Below, in pieces: positions 38,850 through 50,518 of a stretch of 64,000 bases of DNA (the stretch's first letter is position 1; every line of letters begins with the position of its first letter). A model generated the notes under the pieces. That model was given only the letters and a program-made list of their open reading frames with translations. It searched no databases and was not told the origin of the DNA. Origin of the DNA: Quillaja saponaria (taxonomy: Eukaryota > Streptophyta > Magnoliopsida > Fabales > Quillajaceae); contig CM055614.1 in the NCBI GenBank assembly GCA_029379385.1, positions 18,147,994 to 18,211,993 on the forward strand, written 5' to 3'. The position numbers were made by a program, and so were the translations under genes.

Positions 38850-39940
38850 GACTTTATATTACTTAAGTAACTTTCTCCTAAGTTTGATGGAAGTGTGATC
38901 ATTATCAAGCTTTCCTCCCCAATAACGTTTCAATTGTTGGCCATTCACTTTAAATGTTCTATAAAGATTAGTGGCTATTAACTCCAAAGCACCGTATAGA
39001 AATACTTTGGCAATGGTGAACGGTCCAGATCATTTTGACTTGAGTTTTCCTAGGAAAAGCTTCAACAGGGAATTGTAGAGCAGGACTTGTTGACCCGGCT
39101 TAAAGCAGTGCTTAACAATCCTTTGATCATGCAGCCTCTTAGTCTTTTCCTTGTAGAATTTGGCATTCTTATAAGCATTGAGCCTAAACTCCATCTTGTT
39201 CAATTAGAGGAGTCTCCTTTTACTAGCTGCTTGATAGTCTAATTTCAGCTTTTTTATTTCCCAATAGGCATAATATTCCAACTCAACCAGTAGATGGTAA
39301 GCCTTGCCATAAACCAAACGAAAGGGAGATATGCCTAGATGGGTTTTGTAGATTGTTCGGTATACTCATAAAGCATCGGCCAATCTATTGGACCAGTCTT
39401 TTCATGATGGACATACAGTCTTCTCTATAATCCTCTTAATCTCTTGATTGGAGACGTCATCTTGTCCACTTGTTTGTAGATGATATGCTAGTGCAACCTT
39501 GTGAGTCACCCCATATTTAGCAAGGAGAGCTCCCACTTGTTTATTACAAAAGTGAGACCCTTCCATCATTGATGATCACTCGGGGTATACCAAAGCGTGT
39601 AAAGGTGTTCTTTTTCAAGAAGTTGGTTATGACTTTAGAGTCATTAGCTGGCACTAACAATGACTTCAACCTATTTAGAGACATAATCCATAGCAACAAG
39701 AATATATTGATTGGTGTATGAGGAGATGAATAGACTCATGAAGTCCATCTCCCATACATCAAATAATTCAACTTCAAGTATGTTATTGAGTGGCATCTCA
39801 TTCTTCTTGGATATGTTGTCCATCCTTTGACACTTGTCACATTTGGAAACAAATTTATTAGCATCCTTAAATAAAGAAGGCCAATAAAAACTTAATTGGA
39901 GCACTTTTAACCAATTCGATTCTTTCCAAAATAACATCCA
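38850..39940 (-). pseudogene. M1 integrase (Ty3/Gypsy), broken
   Basis: The zinc-binding part ends in SKCDKCQRM near 39830. The catalytic core begins VWEMDFMSLF, with the first acidic residue, and continues NQYILVAMDYVSK. Further matches follow in shifted frames, including [14 protein letters not shown], with the second core aspartate. The C-terminal part holds [14 protein letters not shown] and INGQQLKRYWGG-type residues near 38.9 kb. Stops and frameshifts interrupt the coding sequence after 39671, so no active enzyme is expected. Confidence 0.85.
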
Positions 39941-40291
39941 TTCTCCGAATTATGGTAGTGGTGAAGTATACTCTACCTTTTCCTCAAGAAAAAACCTTTT
40001 TAAAATCTGATGAGTACAATGCTTAAACAAGAAGGAGTCATCCTAAACAAAGAATCTTATATCATATAAATTTTTTCCTTTTGTTGAGAAGTTAAGTCAG
40101 GAGGAAAGACCTTGCCAACTGTAAACTTGACAAAGTCAACATACCAAGGTAATAGTTTATTAATAACGTAGAAGAGTTGTTCATCTTATATGAGTAGGCT
40201 CAGCCACTTGATCATCTTCTTCCAGCCTTGATAAGTGATCAGCTACTAGAATTTCAGAGCCTTTTCCTTCTCTAATCTCCAAGTCAAATTC

Positions 40292-40618
40292 TTATAGTAA
40301 CGAGATCCACCTTATCAACCTAGGCTTTGCATCTTTTTTGTCAATCAAATACTTAATAGCAGAGTGGTCGGTAAAAACAATGACAGAAGTTTCAATTAAA
40401 TAAGATCGAAATTTATCGAAAGCAAACACTACTACTAAAAGTTCTTTTTCAGTTATGATATAGTTCAATTGAGCACCACTTAAAGTTTTGCTAGCATAGT
40501 ATATAGAGTGAAAAATCTTTTCTTTTCTTTGCCTTAACATTGCTCTTACCACATAGTCACTAGTATCACACATCAATTCAAAGGGTAGGTTCCAATTTGG
40601 ATATACCATAATTGGGGC
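40292..40618 (-). pseudogene. M1 RNase H domain
   Basis: Continuous open frame of about 105 codons. Family residues seen are [20 protein letters not shown] (an RNase H-like aspartate segment), [36 protein letters not shown] and [20 protein letters not shown]. This is the Ty3/Gypsy RNase H (RT_RNaseH) that follows reverse transcriptase. It degrades the RNA strand of the replication intermediate. In M1 it is separated from the RT by shifted frames. Confidence 0.88.
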
Positions 40619-41510
40619 ATTATTAATCTATTTTTCAGCTCTAAAAATGTAATAAGACATGCATCATCAAATATAAATAGGGTGTCTTTTTCCAGGAGAT
40701 TACAAAATGGTTTGGATATTTTTGAAAAGTCTTTTACGAATCTCCTATAGAAGCTGGCATGGCTTAGAAAGCTTCTTATTCTTTTTATTGAACTAGGGGG
40801 AGATAATTTTTCTATAGTTTATATCATAGCAAGATTTACCTCAATTCCCTTGTTAGACACTTGATGGTCTAGAACTATACCTTCTTGTACCATGAAATAG
40901 CACTTTCCCCAATTTAAGACTAAGTTGGTCTCTTCACATCTTTTAAGCATCAGAGTTAAATTATGAAGACATTCATTATATAAATCACCTAAAACAGAAA
41001 AATCATCCATAAAAACTTTAAGCCCTTATTCTAATATATCGATGAAGATGGCCATCATGTACTGTTGAAAGGTAGACGAGATATTGTATAAGCCAAAAGG
41101 CATCCTTCTAAAAGCAAAGGTGCCATAGGGGCAAGTAAATGTAGTTTTTTTTTGGTCTTTCTGAGGCAATAACAATTTGATTATACCTCGAATAACCATC
41201 TAGAAAGCAATAATATTCCTTACCTGCCAGCCAGTCTAGTATTTGGTCAATGAATGGAAGGGGAAAAATGGTCATTCCTTGTAGTTTTGTTTAGCTTTCA
41301 GGTAGTTTATGCACACCCTCCAACTAGTAACGGTTCTTGTAGGAATGAGTTCATTATTTGTATTTGCAACAACTGTCATCCCTCCTTTCTTTGGTACACA
41401 TTGGATATGACTTACCCAATGACTATTCGAAATTGGATAGATAATCACCACCTCTTTCATTATGGGATTAAGCCTCATTTGATGCTCAATTTTGGTTTAT
41501 AGTTATCCTT
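40619..41510 (-). pseudogene. M1 reverse transcriptase (Ty3/Gypsy), broken
   Basis: The N-terminal part at 41272-41478 shows IIYPISNSHWVSHIQCVPKK and NNELIPTRTVTSWRVCINY. The catalytic box reads VFMDDFSVL at about 41010, so it is the FMDD variant of the Y/F-x-D-D motif. RCEETNLVLNWGKCYFMV and EGIVLDHQVSNKGIEV follow. The finger and palm segments between them are in several frames. The RT copies element RNA into DNA, but this copy cannot be translated whole. Confidence 0.88.
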
Positions 41511-41970
41511 GATGTGGATCTTGTGCATGCAAATGGAAGGGCTTATACTTTTAATGTCAGCAATTGTCCATCCCAATGCTCTTTTGTTTTCTCAATACAC
41601 GAAGGAGTTTGTCTTCTTGTATGTTAGTAAGAGAAGCATAAATAATAATTGGCAAAGTAGATGAAGGACCAAGAAAAGCATGCCTTAGATGATTAGGTAA
41701 TGATTTTAGCTCTAAAGTAGGAGGTTCTTCAATTAATGGCCTTGATCCAGATGGAATGGATGGTAGTAAATCCAGATTTTCAAATCTTGGATTTGGTTTT
41801 CAGCATATGTGGTGATGCATCCAATAATTTTATACACCCTTAAAATCATCATCTTTTCTTATTATGTGTGAAATTATTGAAGCTTCAAGAGGGTCACTTG
41901 GATGTTATTCCAAGAACATCTCTTGAATAAGGTTACTCACCATGTCAATTGTAAAACATTCTTCATGGTT

Positions 41971-42390
41971 TTAAGAGAATTTCATGGATTGAAATACATT
42001 AAATTTATTCTCTTGATCATTTACCCTCATGGTAAGTTCACATTTTTGGATATCAATTAGTGTCCTACCAGTAGCTAGAAAAGGTCTTCCTAATATAATA
42101 GGTAGCTCTTTATCCTTTTTGATGTCTAAAACTATGAAATTAGCAGGGAAGATCAATGTGTCCACCTTAACTAGAATATCCTCTACAATTCCTTTAAGGT
42201 GTGTAAGTGACCTATTAGCTAATTGCAAAGTTACTGATATTGGTTTTATTTTACCTATTCCCAACTTTTGATAAATTGATAAGGGCATTAAATTTATATT
42301 AGCTCCTAAATCACAAAATGCTTTACCAAAATGTCGAGTGCCTATAGTGCAAGAGATAGTAAAACTATCTGGATCTTTCAATTTGGGTGG
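41971..42390 (-). pseudogene. M1 aspartic protease domain
   Basis: Open for about 136 codons. It starts DSFTISCTIGTRHFGKAFCD and continues LGANINLMPLSIYQKLG, so the retropepsin active site reads D-L-G-A. Later it has KELPIILGRPFLATGRTLID, the flap and C-terminal signature of Gypsy proteases. The domain cleaves the Gag-Pol polyprotein. It is the best-preserved enzyme of M1. Stops just outside the domain separate it from gag and RT. Confidence 0.9.
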
Positions 42391-42429
42391 TAGCTTCTTT
42401 TGAAGTATAGCGCTGTGAAACCTTTAGGG

Positions 42430-43930
42430 GAATGGAAAAGGTGGATTTACCTTCTTAGGTTCAGCAACTACCTTCTTTTCCTTCTCCTTTATAACTTCAA
42501 TTGGCAATTCTTCTTTAGTAGGAGATATAGGAGCTTTATCATCCTGTATTATTCTTCTGCTCCTCTAACTCTTTCCCACTCCTAAAAGTGATTATGTTAC
42601 ATTGTTCCTTACCCTCCTACCTTGGGTTTGCCTCAGTATCACTAGGAAGGGCACCATGAGGTCTACTAGTCAAAGCATTTGCTCGCTGCCTAATTTGTGT
42701 CTCCAATGTTCTTAATGAGGTAGCTTGGTTTTGAATAGAATCAGTTCGAGACATGTATTGTAAAAACATGTTTTCCAATGATGGTTTCTTTTTAGGGGTT
42801 GTTTGCCTTTATGGAGCTTGAAATCCAAGAGGTGGATTAGGCCTTATAGCTTGTGATCCTTGATTATTTCAACTAAAGTTTGGGTGGTTTCTCTACCCCG
42901 GATTATATGCATTGGAATAAGGGTTGTTTTTATGGTTGAAATTCTGAACATATTGAACCACTTTAGTATTTGGGCATTGGTCCATAGTATGACTTTGCCA
43001 CAAGCTTCACATACTAAGGTAGCGGGTTTGGATTGTTGTTGCACTCCAAAATTATCAAACCTCTTTGTTAACCCAACCACTTATGATGTCATGGTAGTAA
43101 TGGCATGGCATCAATTTCATGAATTCCAATAACTCTTCGAGGTGTTAATCTTTCAGTTGACCATTGATAAGAGTTTAAGGCGATCTCTTCTAAAAGGTCA
43201 TAGACATTATTCATAGACTTACCCATCAAAGCACCACTAGCAACAGTATCAATTTTTGTTCTAGTTTAGTTTTCAAAACCATTATAAAAGGTATGCACAT
43301 GCAGCCACTTAGGAATGCCATGATATGGGCACTTTCTCATCAAGTCTTTATATCTCTCCCATGCCTTATAGAGAGACTTTTGATATTGTTGAAGGAATGA
43401 TGTGATTTCATTCCTTAGCTTGGAGGATTTGGCATTAGGAAAGAATTGGACCAGAAATTTTTATGTCATGTCTGACCAAGTGGTAATGGAATGTTGAGAT
43501 AATGAATACAACCAACTTTTTGCCTTATCTCAGAGTGAGAAAAGAAAAATCCTAAGAAGGATTGCATCATTGGAGACGCCATTGTACATGTATGTGTCAC
43601 ATAACTCCAGAAATGAGACTAGATGAGTATGGGGGTTTTCACTCGGTAATTTGCTAAACTTAGTAGATTGTTAAATCATTTGGATTATGCCAGGTTTGAT
43701 CTCAAAATTATTTGCAGCTTTGCTCGGTCTTTATATGCTAGAGGGGAGGTCTTGCATAAGAGGGATATCATAATCTCTTAAAGCCTTAGTTTCATGAGTT
43801 TATTGATCATGAACCATTGCACTAGAGTGTTTGGGGACTAGATTCTTTCTCAATTTTCTAAGTGTTCATTCAATCTTGGGATCGTATGGTAATAGTTCCA
43901 AATCTCTAGTGTGTTGCATGCAATATCAAT
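42430..43930 (-). pseudogene. M1 gag, degenerate
   Basis: Fragments in several frames. The C-terminal end of the capsid domain (PF03732 type) includes KSLYKAWERYKDLMRKCPYH, then GIPKWLHVHTFYNG near 43290-43390. A zinc-knuckle remnant with CEACGK lies near 43010 and has lost its regular C-x2-C-x4-H-x4-C spacing. An in-frame stop lies near 43270. Gag would form the virus-like particle; this copy is non-functional. Confidence 0.8.
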
Positions 43931-44010
43931 AGCACTTGAAATCAAGAATAAAAACTTGAATTAGAATCAAGTAAGCTTATAATGATATTAACAAAATAAA
44001 ATAAAATATT

Positions 44011-44028
44011 CCCCGGCAACGGTGCCAA
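44011..44028 (-). promoter_or_regulatory. M1 primer-binding site (tRNA-Asp type)
   Basis: On the minus strand the sequence reads TTGGCACCGTTGCCGGGG, 11 bases after the 5' LTR end. It differs at one position from the TGGCGCCGTTGCCGGGGA site known for Athila and other plant Gypsy elements primed by tRNA-Asp. Confidence 0.88.
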
Positions 44029-44039
44029 AAACTTAATGT

Positions 44040-45490
44040 TGATTTTACAAACGTAAGTGCATATATCATCTTCAAGTAATATAGTAATGTATAGAGATCA
44101 TTCCCACAAGGAATAATTACTTTTTTTAATGCTAATTACCACTATGATGCAGCCTAACTCTAATCAAGCCAATGTAAATTCAGAGAGTTTAAATTCAATT
44201 TATAAATATATTAAAATTGAGTCTAGGTTCATGAAATCCCTCACACTATATCTTATTAACTTTAATTCAAATCAATTCATGCAATAGCTAATATTAACCT
44301 AAATTTCTTAATCAATTACTAGCATACTTCTATGTCTAGCAAAAATATATTTTCCTTAGTCTAATTCCCCATAGTCTTTTGAGAATTATTCTAAAGCAAA
44401 CTTATTATGAACCAATCTCCTAATTACTTATGATAAGAGAGTATATTCCTATCTTTTAAACAAATTAGATCATCCAAATCATATGAACAATCCAAACATA
44501 AGCTATATTGCTTAAGGCTAATCCTAAAACTGACTCTTCCAAGTCAATTCAAGAATTTTTAATCAATCTTACTGGCGGTCAAGTAATTTGAATCATTAAG
44601 AACAAGACAATATAAATACTAAAATTAAAGCTTTCATTAAATTAAAACTAAAATCACATCGGCTACATGTAAGTTCAATCATTACCTTTAGAGTACGACT
44701 ACTTTATAGTAACTACTGAAAACATATGAAATAAAAACATAACCATTACAAGCAAATACAAAATAAGAAGAAGAAAGTGTAGAAACTAGAAGTTGTCAGC
44801 TTTGGGTCTAGTTTTGCTCTTTAGCATTCTCTATCACGAGCTCTGGTATGTATTTAAACTTTAGCCTTCCTCTTTTATTTATAGGCCTTTTCCTCTTATT
44901 TTAGTTAAAATAGTAGTCCTTAAAATCCATACACATGCTGTGACGTGTGTGTATATGGAGCGTCGACACTGTAGGTTCTATTTAATTCTAATTGAACTCC
45001 ATCTTGTCCCTACCACTAAACCCTCACATGATTTACAAAATTCATCTTCAGTTTGGTGTTGCGGCTTCGTAATCATCAAGCCACGGTTCAAATCTTCAAG
45101 TGCCGCGGCATCTTGCTCTCTGACTTCTTTGAGTTCTTGCTTGTTATGGACGTGCTGCAACTTCATCATATCTACACCATGACTGAGGCCTCTTTGTTTG
45201 ATCTATTGATTTCTCCTTTTTATGGTGTAGTGGCTTTATGTTCTTCAGCGCTACTATATCTGTTGAATTGCTTTCATTCTCTAATCCAAACTAGGACACT
45301 GGAAAGACACCTAAAACAAATTACATACCAAAATTCTTAAAACTACTCCTAATTAAGATAAAAACTCTTAAAACAACCTAAAACAACTATAATACTATAT
45401 TTGACTAATATTCTAACTCAAAACCTTATTATTAGCATCAAATATGAATTAAAATCATAGTGAAATAACTTTATTATTTTAAAGTTATCA
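44040..45490 (-). repeat. M1 5' LTR
   Basis: About 1451 bp. Starts TGATAACTTTAAAAT and ends GTAAAATCA on the minus strand. A TATA box TATAAATAAA lies at 44875-44884 (minus), matching the site at 60691 in another family LTR. Compare with the 3' LTR at 30160-31640. Confidence 0.9.
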
Positions 45491-46635
45491 GCAGTGGATC
45501 CAAAATGAGCAAGAAACTTAAACAAGTCAGAGAGCATGAAGTCGTGGCGCTTAAAGGCTTGAGCTGTGGCTTGAAGAACCCAAGCTGTCCAGAAAGATCA
45601 CAGAGAGGGATGAGCTGTGGCATGACTATTGTGAAGCTATAATGCCAAAATGAAGATAACTTTCGTATATCATGTGAATGTTTGGTGTCGTAGCAACCAA
45701 GTAAGATAAGTAGTGACAGGACAAGATGGAGTCCTATTAGAACTAAATAGAACTTGCAGTGCCTGCATCGCCATATACATATATAAATAGGAAAAAAAGG
45801 TCTATAAATAAAAGAAGAAGGCTAAAGTATAGTGATATACCAAAGCTCGTGATAGAGAGTGCTAAGGAATGAAAGTAGAACCGAAGTGTGACAACTTCTA
45901 GTTTATGTTCTTTTTCTTCTTACTTTTTATTTTGCCTGTAATGGATTATGTTTTTATTTCCTATGTTTTCAGTAGTTAGTATGGGGTAGTCGTATTCTAA
46001 GGGTAATGATTGAACTCACATGTAGCCAATGTGGTTTTATTTTTAATTTAATGCATGCTTTAGTTTTAGTATTTATATTGCCTTCGTTCTTAATGCTTCT
46101 AATTGCTTGATTACTAGTTAGATTGATTAGGAATTCTGAATTGACTTGGAAGAGTCAGTTTTGGGATTAGCCTTAGGTAATATAACTTATGTTTGGATTG
46201 GTCATATGATTTGGATGATCTAATTTGCTTAAGAGATAAGAATATACTCTTTTACCAGAAGTAACCGGGAGATTGGTTCTTAATGAGTTTGCTTTAGAAT
46301 TATTCTCATTGGAATATAGGGAATTGGACTAAGAGAAATATATATTTTCTAGATATAGGAGTATGCTAGTAATTGATTTAGAAATCTGGGTTAATATTAA
46401 CTATTGCATGAATTTAATTCAATTAAAGTTAAAAAGGTGCAGTGTGAAGGATTTCATGAACCTAGACTTAGTTTTAATACTTTTTATAAATTGAATTTAC
46501 ATTGGCTAGATTAGAGTTAGACTGCATCTTAATGGTAATTAGCATTAAATAAAATAATTATTTCTCATGAAAACGATCTTTACTTATTACTATTATTTCT
46601 TGAGGAGGATACGTGCACTTGCATTTGTACAATCC
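45491..46635 (+). mobile_element. Athila-like LTR (plus), 3' part, resumed after M1
   Basis: Continuation of the LTR begun at 29795, starting with the second copy of the target duplication (GCAGT). It contains the TATA box GGTCTATAAATAAAAG near 45810 and the family end block ATACGTGCACTTGCATTTGT. The end is placed at about 46635 by comparison with GTAAAATCC ends. There is no PBS beyond it: gag sequence begins almost at once, so the PBS, the leader and the N-terminal half of gag are deleted. Confidence 0.8.
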
Positions 46636-47561
46636 CTATCCACTCAAGTTGCTTGGTTGGCCAACAAGTTTAATAATCTTGGGATGCAACAACATCCTAA
46701 GGCTGCTATTATGGTATGCGAAGCTTGTGGCAAAGGTCATTTTATGGACCAACGCCCAAACACTGAAGCGATTCAATATATACAAAACTTCAATCGCCAA
46801 CAACCTTTATTCCAACACATATAATCCAGGGTGGAGAAACTACCCAAACTTTAGTTCGGTACATAAGTTGCAAGGTCTAATGCACCACCTGAATTTCAAG
46901 CTCCATAAAAACAAGCAGCTCCTGAAAAGAAGCCCTCCTTGGATGACATGTTTCTGCAATACATGTCTAGGATTAATTCAGTCATTCAAAGCCAAGTTGC
47001 CTCTTAAGAACATTAGAGACTCAGATTGGGTAGTTAGCTAATGCTTTGACTAAAAGACCTCAAGGTGCCTTTCCTAGTGACACCTGAAGCAAACCCAATA
47101 AAGGAGGGTAAAGAGCATTGCAAAGCAATCACTTTTAGGAGTGGCAAAGAATTAGAAAAGCAGAAAGAGAAAATTGATATTGATGAATCTCTCAAATCTC
47201 CTACTAAAGAGGAATTTCCTACTAAAATTAAGGAAGAGAAGAAGGAGAACAAGGTAACCACTGAACTGCAAAAACTAAATCCTTCTCTCCATTCCCACAA
47301 AGATTCCAAAAAGAGAACCTTGACAAATAATTCTAGAAATTTCTGGATGTGTTCAAGAAGCTGCATATAAACATCCTATTTGCTAAACCTCTCGAACAAA
47401 TGTCAAGCTATGCTAAATTCATGAAAGACATTTTGTTTAAGAAGAGGAAGTTTGGTGACTATGAAATCGTTGCACTTATTGAAGAGTGCAATACTATACT
47501 TTAAAAGAAACTACCCCCCCAAATTAAAGGATCCAGGTAGTTTTACTATAGGCACATGACA
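46636..47561 (+). pseudogene. Gypsy gag C-terminus to protease start, truncated (host element)
   Basis: The +-strand gag zinc knuckle CEACGKGHFMDQRP is at about 46717. A gag-protease linker follows at 47065-47370 (EHCKAITFRSGKELEKQKEK, then a Lys/Glu-rich stretch). Next, in a shifted frame, come LDVFKKLHIN and QMSSYAKFMKDILFKKRKFG. The sequence reaches the first residues of protease at 47520-47560, where the minus LTR of M2 cuts it. Homologous to M1 at 42360-43080. There are several frameshifts. Confidence 0.8.
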
Positions 47562-48303
47562 TGGATTTTACCAACGTAAGTGCACGTATCAGTCCACAAA
47601 GTAATATAGAGTAAGTAGAGTATCGTTCCCACGAGGAATTGTCACTAATATTTAGCTAAGTATTAAAATTAATATAATCCAAATTTTACTGAAACAAACG
47701 AATTATGGGTGAAAAAATTTAATTTATTCTAATTATGTAAAACTTGTAAACTAGGCCTAGGTTCATGATATCCCCCACACATCACCTATGTTTGCCTTAA
47801 CCTTCTTCAATTCATGCAATAGCCTAAATATCAACAGAGATTTCTTAAGCAATTATTAGTATATTCTTATGTCTAGCAATTATATATTTTCCTTAGTTTA
47901 ATCCTTTATATTCCTATGAGAATCAACCTAAGACAAAATCTTTAAGAGCCAATCTTTTTTGCTACTTGAGATTAAAAAGTATATTCCTATCCCTTTAATG
48001 AATCAGATTGACCAATTAGATGATTAATCCAAACTCAAGCTATTCTACCCAAGGCTAACCCTAGAATTGACTCTTCCAAGTTAATTCCTAGAATTCCAAA
48101 TCAATCTAATTGATGATTATACAACTAGAAGCATTGATATCAAGATAACATAAATATTTAGTACTAAAACATAAATTCAAGCAAATCAAGGATACATAGG
48201 TTACATGTGAGTTCAATTGTAATTATAGAGAATAAATTAGTTCATGCTACCTAGTGTAGACATAAACTTAAATAATATAGACATCAAAGAAATACAAGAA
48301 AAG

Positions 48304-48545
48304 TGTTAGAGCAGACAGCTTAATTAGTGGGTCAAATTTTCTTATTTATAGTTTTCTTATTTATGTGTAATTTCTATTATGTATCTGGCTGATATTTAGT
48401 CTACATTCATTATGTTAGGTAGACACGTATTTGGTTGATATTTAGTTTAGGTTCACTATGTTAGGTAAACACTTTAGCCTATAAATAGAGGCTCCCTCTT
48501 GTACATTTAAAATCATCTGAATATATATTCTTCTTATATTCAACA
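48304..48545 (+). repeat. Copia 5' LTR
   Basis: TGTTAGAGCAGACAG to TTATATTCAACA. It contains the promoter TATA box TATAAATA at 48480-48487, about 65 bp before the LTR end. Confidence 0.95.
48480..48487 (+). promoter_or_regulatory. Copia LTR TATA box
   Basis: TATAAATA within the block CTTTAGCCTATAAATAGAGG, present in both Copia LTRs. The only core promoter element of the Copia element that can be recognised by eye. Confidence 0.7.
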
Positions 48546-48560
48546 TGGTATTAGAGCTTA
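48546..48560 (+). promoter_or_regulatory. Copia primer-binding site (initiator tRNA-Met type)
   Basis: TGGTATTAGAGC directly follows the 5' LTR. It matches the plant Copia site TGGTATCAGAGC with one change. Confidence 0.9.
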
Positions 48561-48676
48561 GGGAGAAAAAACCCTAATTTTTATTTTCCGCTGTGCTTCT
48601 TTCTAGTGTGTCTCTCTATTGCTGCATTTCATTCTACCAGTACGATTATTATTCATCGGGGGTATTGTTCATTGGT

Positions 48677-49364
48677 ATGTCTACATTTGAAAAATCTGAA
48701 ATCGGTATGTCAAAACCTAATACTTTTACCTCTGTGTTTTCTGGATCCCCTGTTATTACTATAGATAACATTGTTTCACTCAGCCAATTCACTTGAGGTT
48801 TCACCATCTAAAGACAAGCCTATTAATGTCTCATTATCAGCTACTGAATATGATAAGTTCCTACAGTATCAAGCTACCCAGCAATCTTCTCATGGTAATT
48901 CTGTCGCTTGCCTCTCTCAGACCTTTTCTGACACTTGGATTCTTGATTCTGGTGCCTCTGATCACATATCTGGTAATCCTAAACTTTTTTCTAGTATTAG
49001 TAATCCATCATCACTTTCCACTATCACTATAACTAATGGTTCCACAACCATTGCTAAAGGTATAGGTCAAGCTACACCATTATCTTATTTGCCTTTAGAG
49101 TCTGTGCTTTATGTCCCTGAATGTTCATTCAGTCTAATTTCTATTAGTCAATTGACTCGTTCTCTCAATTGTTCTGTCACTTTCATTGATGATTCTTTTA
49201 CTATACATGACCGACGTACGGGACTAACGATTGGCATATGGAGTGAGTCACAGGGCCTCTACCATCTTACCACACTACCTACATCTTTAGTGGCTTGCTC
49301 TACATATGTATCACCTATTCTTATTAACATTCGACTGGGTCATCCTAGTCTATCCAAGCTTTAG
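48677..49364 (+). pseudogene. Copia gag remnant, protease and pre-integrase region
   Basis: A short N-terminal gag piece starts at the ATG at 48677 and stops after about 40 codons. After a frame change the protease follows, with TFSDTWILDSGASDHISGNP near 48930-48990 carrying the D-S-G active site. The pre-integrase part holds GLYHLTTLP and RLGHPSLSKL. A TAG stop at 49362 replaces what is normally a Gln codon. The usual 250-300 residue gag between start and protease is absent, so the element has an internal deletion. Confidence 0.88.
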
Positions 49365-50275
49365 AAGATGGTTCCTCGTTTGTCATCTCTGTCATCTTTA
49401 AATTATGAGTCATGTCAGCTTGGCAAGCACTCACGTGCTTCGTTTCCAAAGCATAGTCGTTTTAGAGTAGAGTCTCCCTTTCATCTTATTCATACTGATG
49501 TTTGGGGTCATAGTCATGTTAGTTCATCTTTGGGATTTTAGTATTTTGTAACCTTTATTGATGACTATTCTCGTTGCATGTGGTTATTTTTAATAAAAAA
49601 TCATTTTGAGTTTTTTTCTATATTCCAATAGTTTGTGCTGAAATTAAAACACAATTTGGTATTTCTATTCGTATTTTCAATAGTGATAATACACGTGAAT
49701 ATTTTTCTACATCATTTCAGCACTTTATGACATCTCAAGGTATGCTGTAACAATCATCTTGTTTTCACACCCCTCAACAAAATGGAGTTGCTGAGCACAA
49801 AAACATACATTTAATTGAAACAGCTCGCACTCTATTACTTCATGGTCATGTTCCACTTCCGTTTTGGGGTGATGTTGTGCTTACTGCATGCTACCTTATT
49901 AATCGCATGCCATCTTCTACATTGCATAACAAAATTCCATATTCTATCATCTTTCCTAATCATCTCTTATATTCACTTCTGCTTCGTATCTTTGGTTGCA
50001 TTTGTTTTGTTCATGATCTAACACCTAGACATGATAAACTCTCTTCCAAATCAATTAAGTGCATCTTCTTGGGTTATTCTCACCTTCAAAAAGGGTATAA
50101 ATGTTACTGTCCAGATAAGAATCGTTACTTTACCTCCGCTGATGTCACATTTTTTGAGGGATCTTCATTCTTTCCCTCGACTATTCCCGAGTCACCTTCT
50201 ATCTTGAGGCTCTTTCGGTTCCTTATCTTGGACCAAATGACCATGCATCATTTGCGCCACTACCTGATCTTCTAG
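49365..50275 (+). pseudogene. Copia integrase, broken
   Basis: Read in pieces: the CQLGKH remnant of the zinc-binding region, the core start HLIHTDVWG near 49490, VTFIDDYSRCMWLFL near 49550, HTPQQNGVAEHKN near 49770, and CYLINRMPSSTLHNKIPY at 49890. YVDD-independent C-terminal residues such as KSIKCIFLGYSHLQKGYKCY follow at 50050. A stop in LGF-stop-YFVTF near 49540 and another near 49750 prevent translation. Confidence 0.88.
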
Positions 50276-50518
50276 CAGACACTTTTGATGTACCTGATAA
50301 CTCACCTTTTGTACCAACACCTTCCCATGTCTCGGATCCTGCTTCTCCACCTATTTTATGAAGAGATACTCGTTCAACTCGTAATCCTTATCCTATTTAT
50401 ACTTTTTTGAGTTATCATCGTTTATCTCCACCCTATTATGCATTTGTATCCTCTTTGTCTTCTAATTCTATTCCAAAGTCCACCAGTGATGCTCTTGCTC
50501 ATCCGGGTGGCGGCAGGC

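Larger units (their letters stand above)
30160..45490 (-). mobile_element. M1: complete but decayed Athila-like Ty3/Gypsy element (minus)
   Basis: Both LTRs are present (44040-45490 and 30160-31640), with a tRNA-Asp-type PBS and, in order on the minus strand, gag, protease, reverse transcriptase, RNase H, integrase and a separate downstream ORF. This order (RT before integrase) defines Ty3/Gypsy, and the PBS plus downstream ORF suggest the Athila lineage. It was inserted into a +-strand LTR of the same family. The flanks are GAAGT (30156-30160) and GCAGT (45491-45495), a 5-bp duplication with one mismatch. About 15 mismatches in a ~134-bp stretch of the two LTRs, counted by eye, indicate an old insertion. 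All pol domains carry stops or frameshifts. Total span is 15.3 kb, of which 3.6 kb is solo LTR D. Confidence 0.92.
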
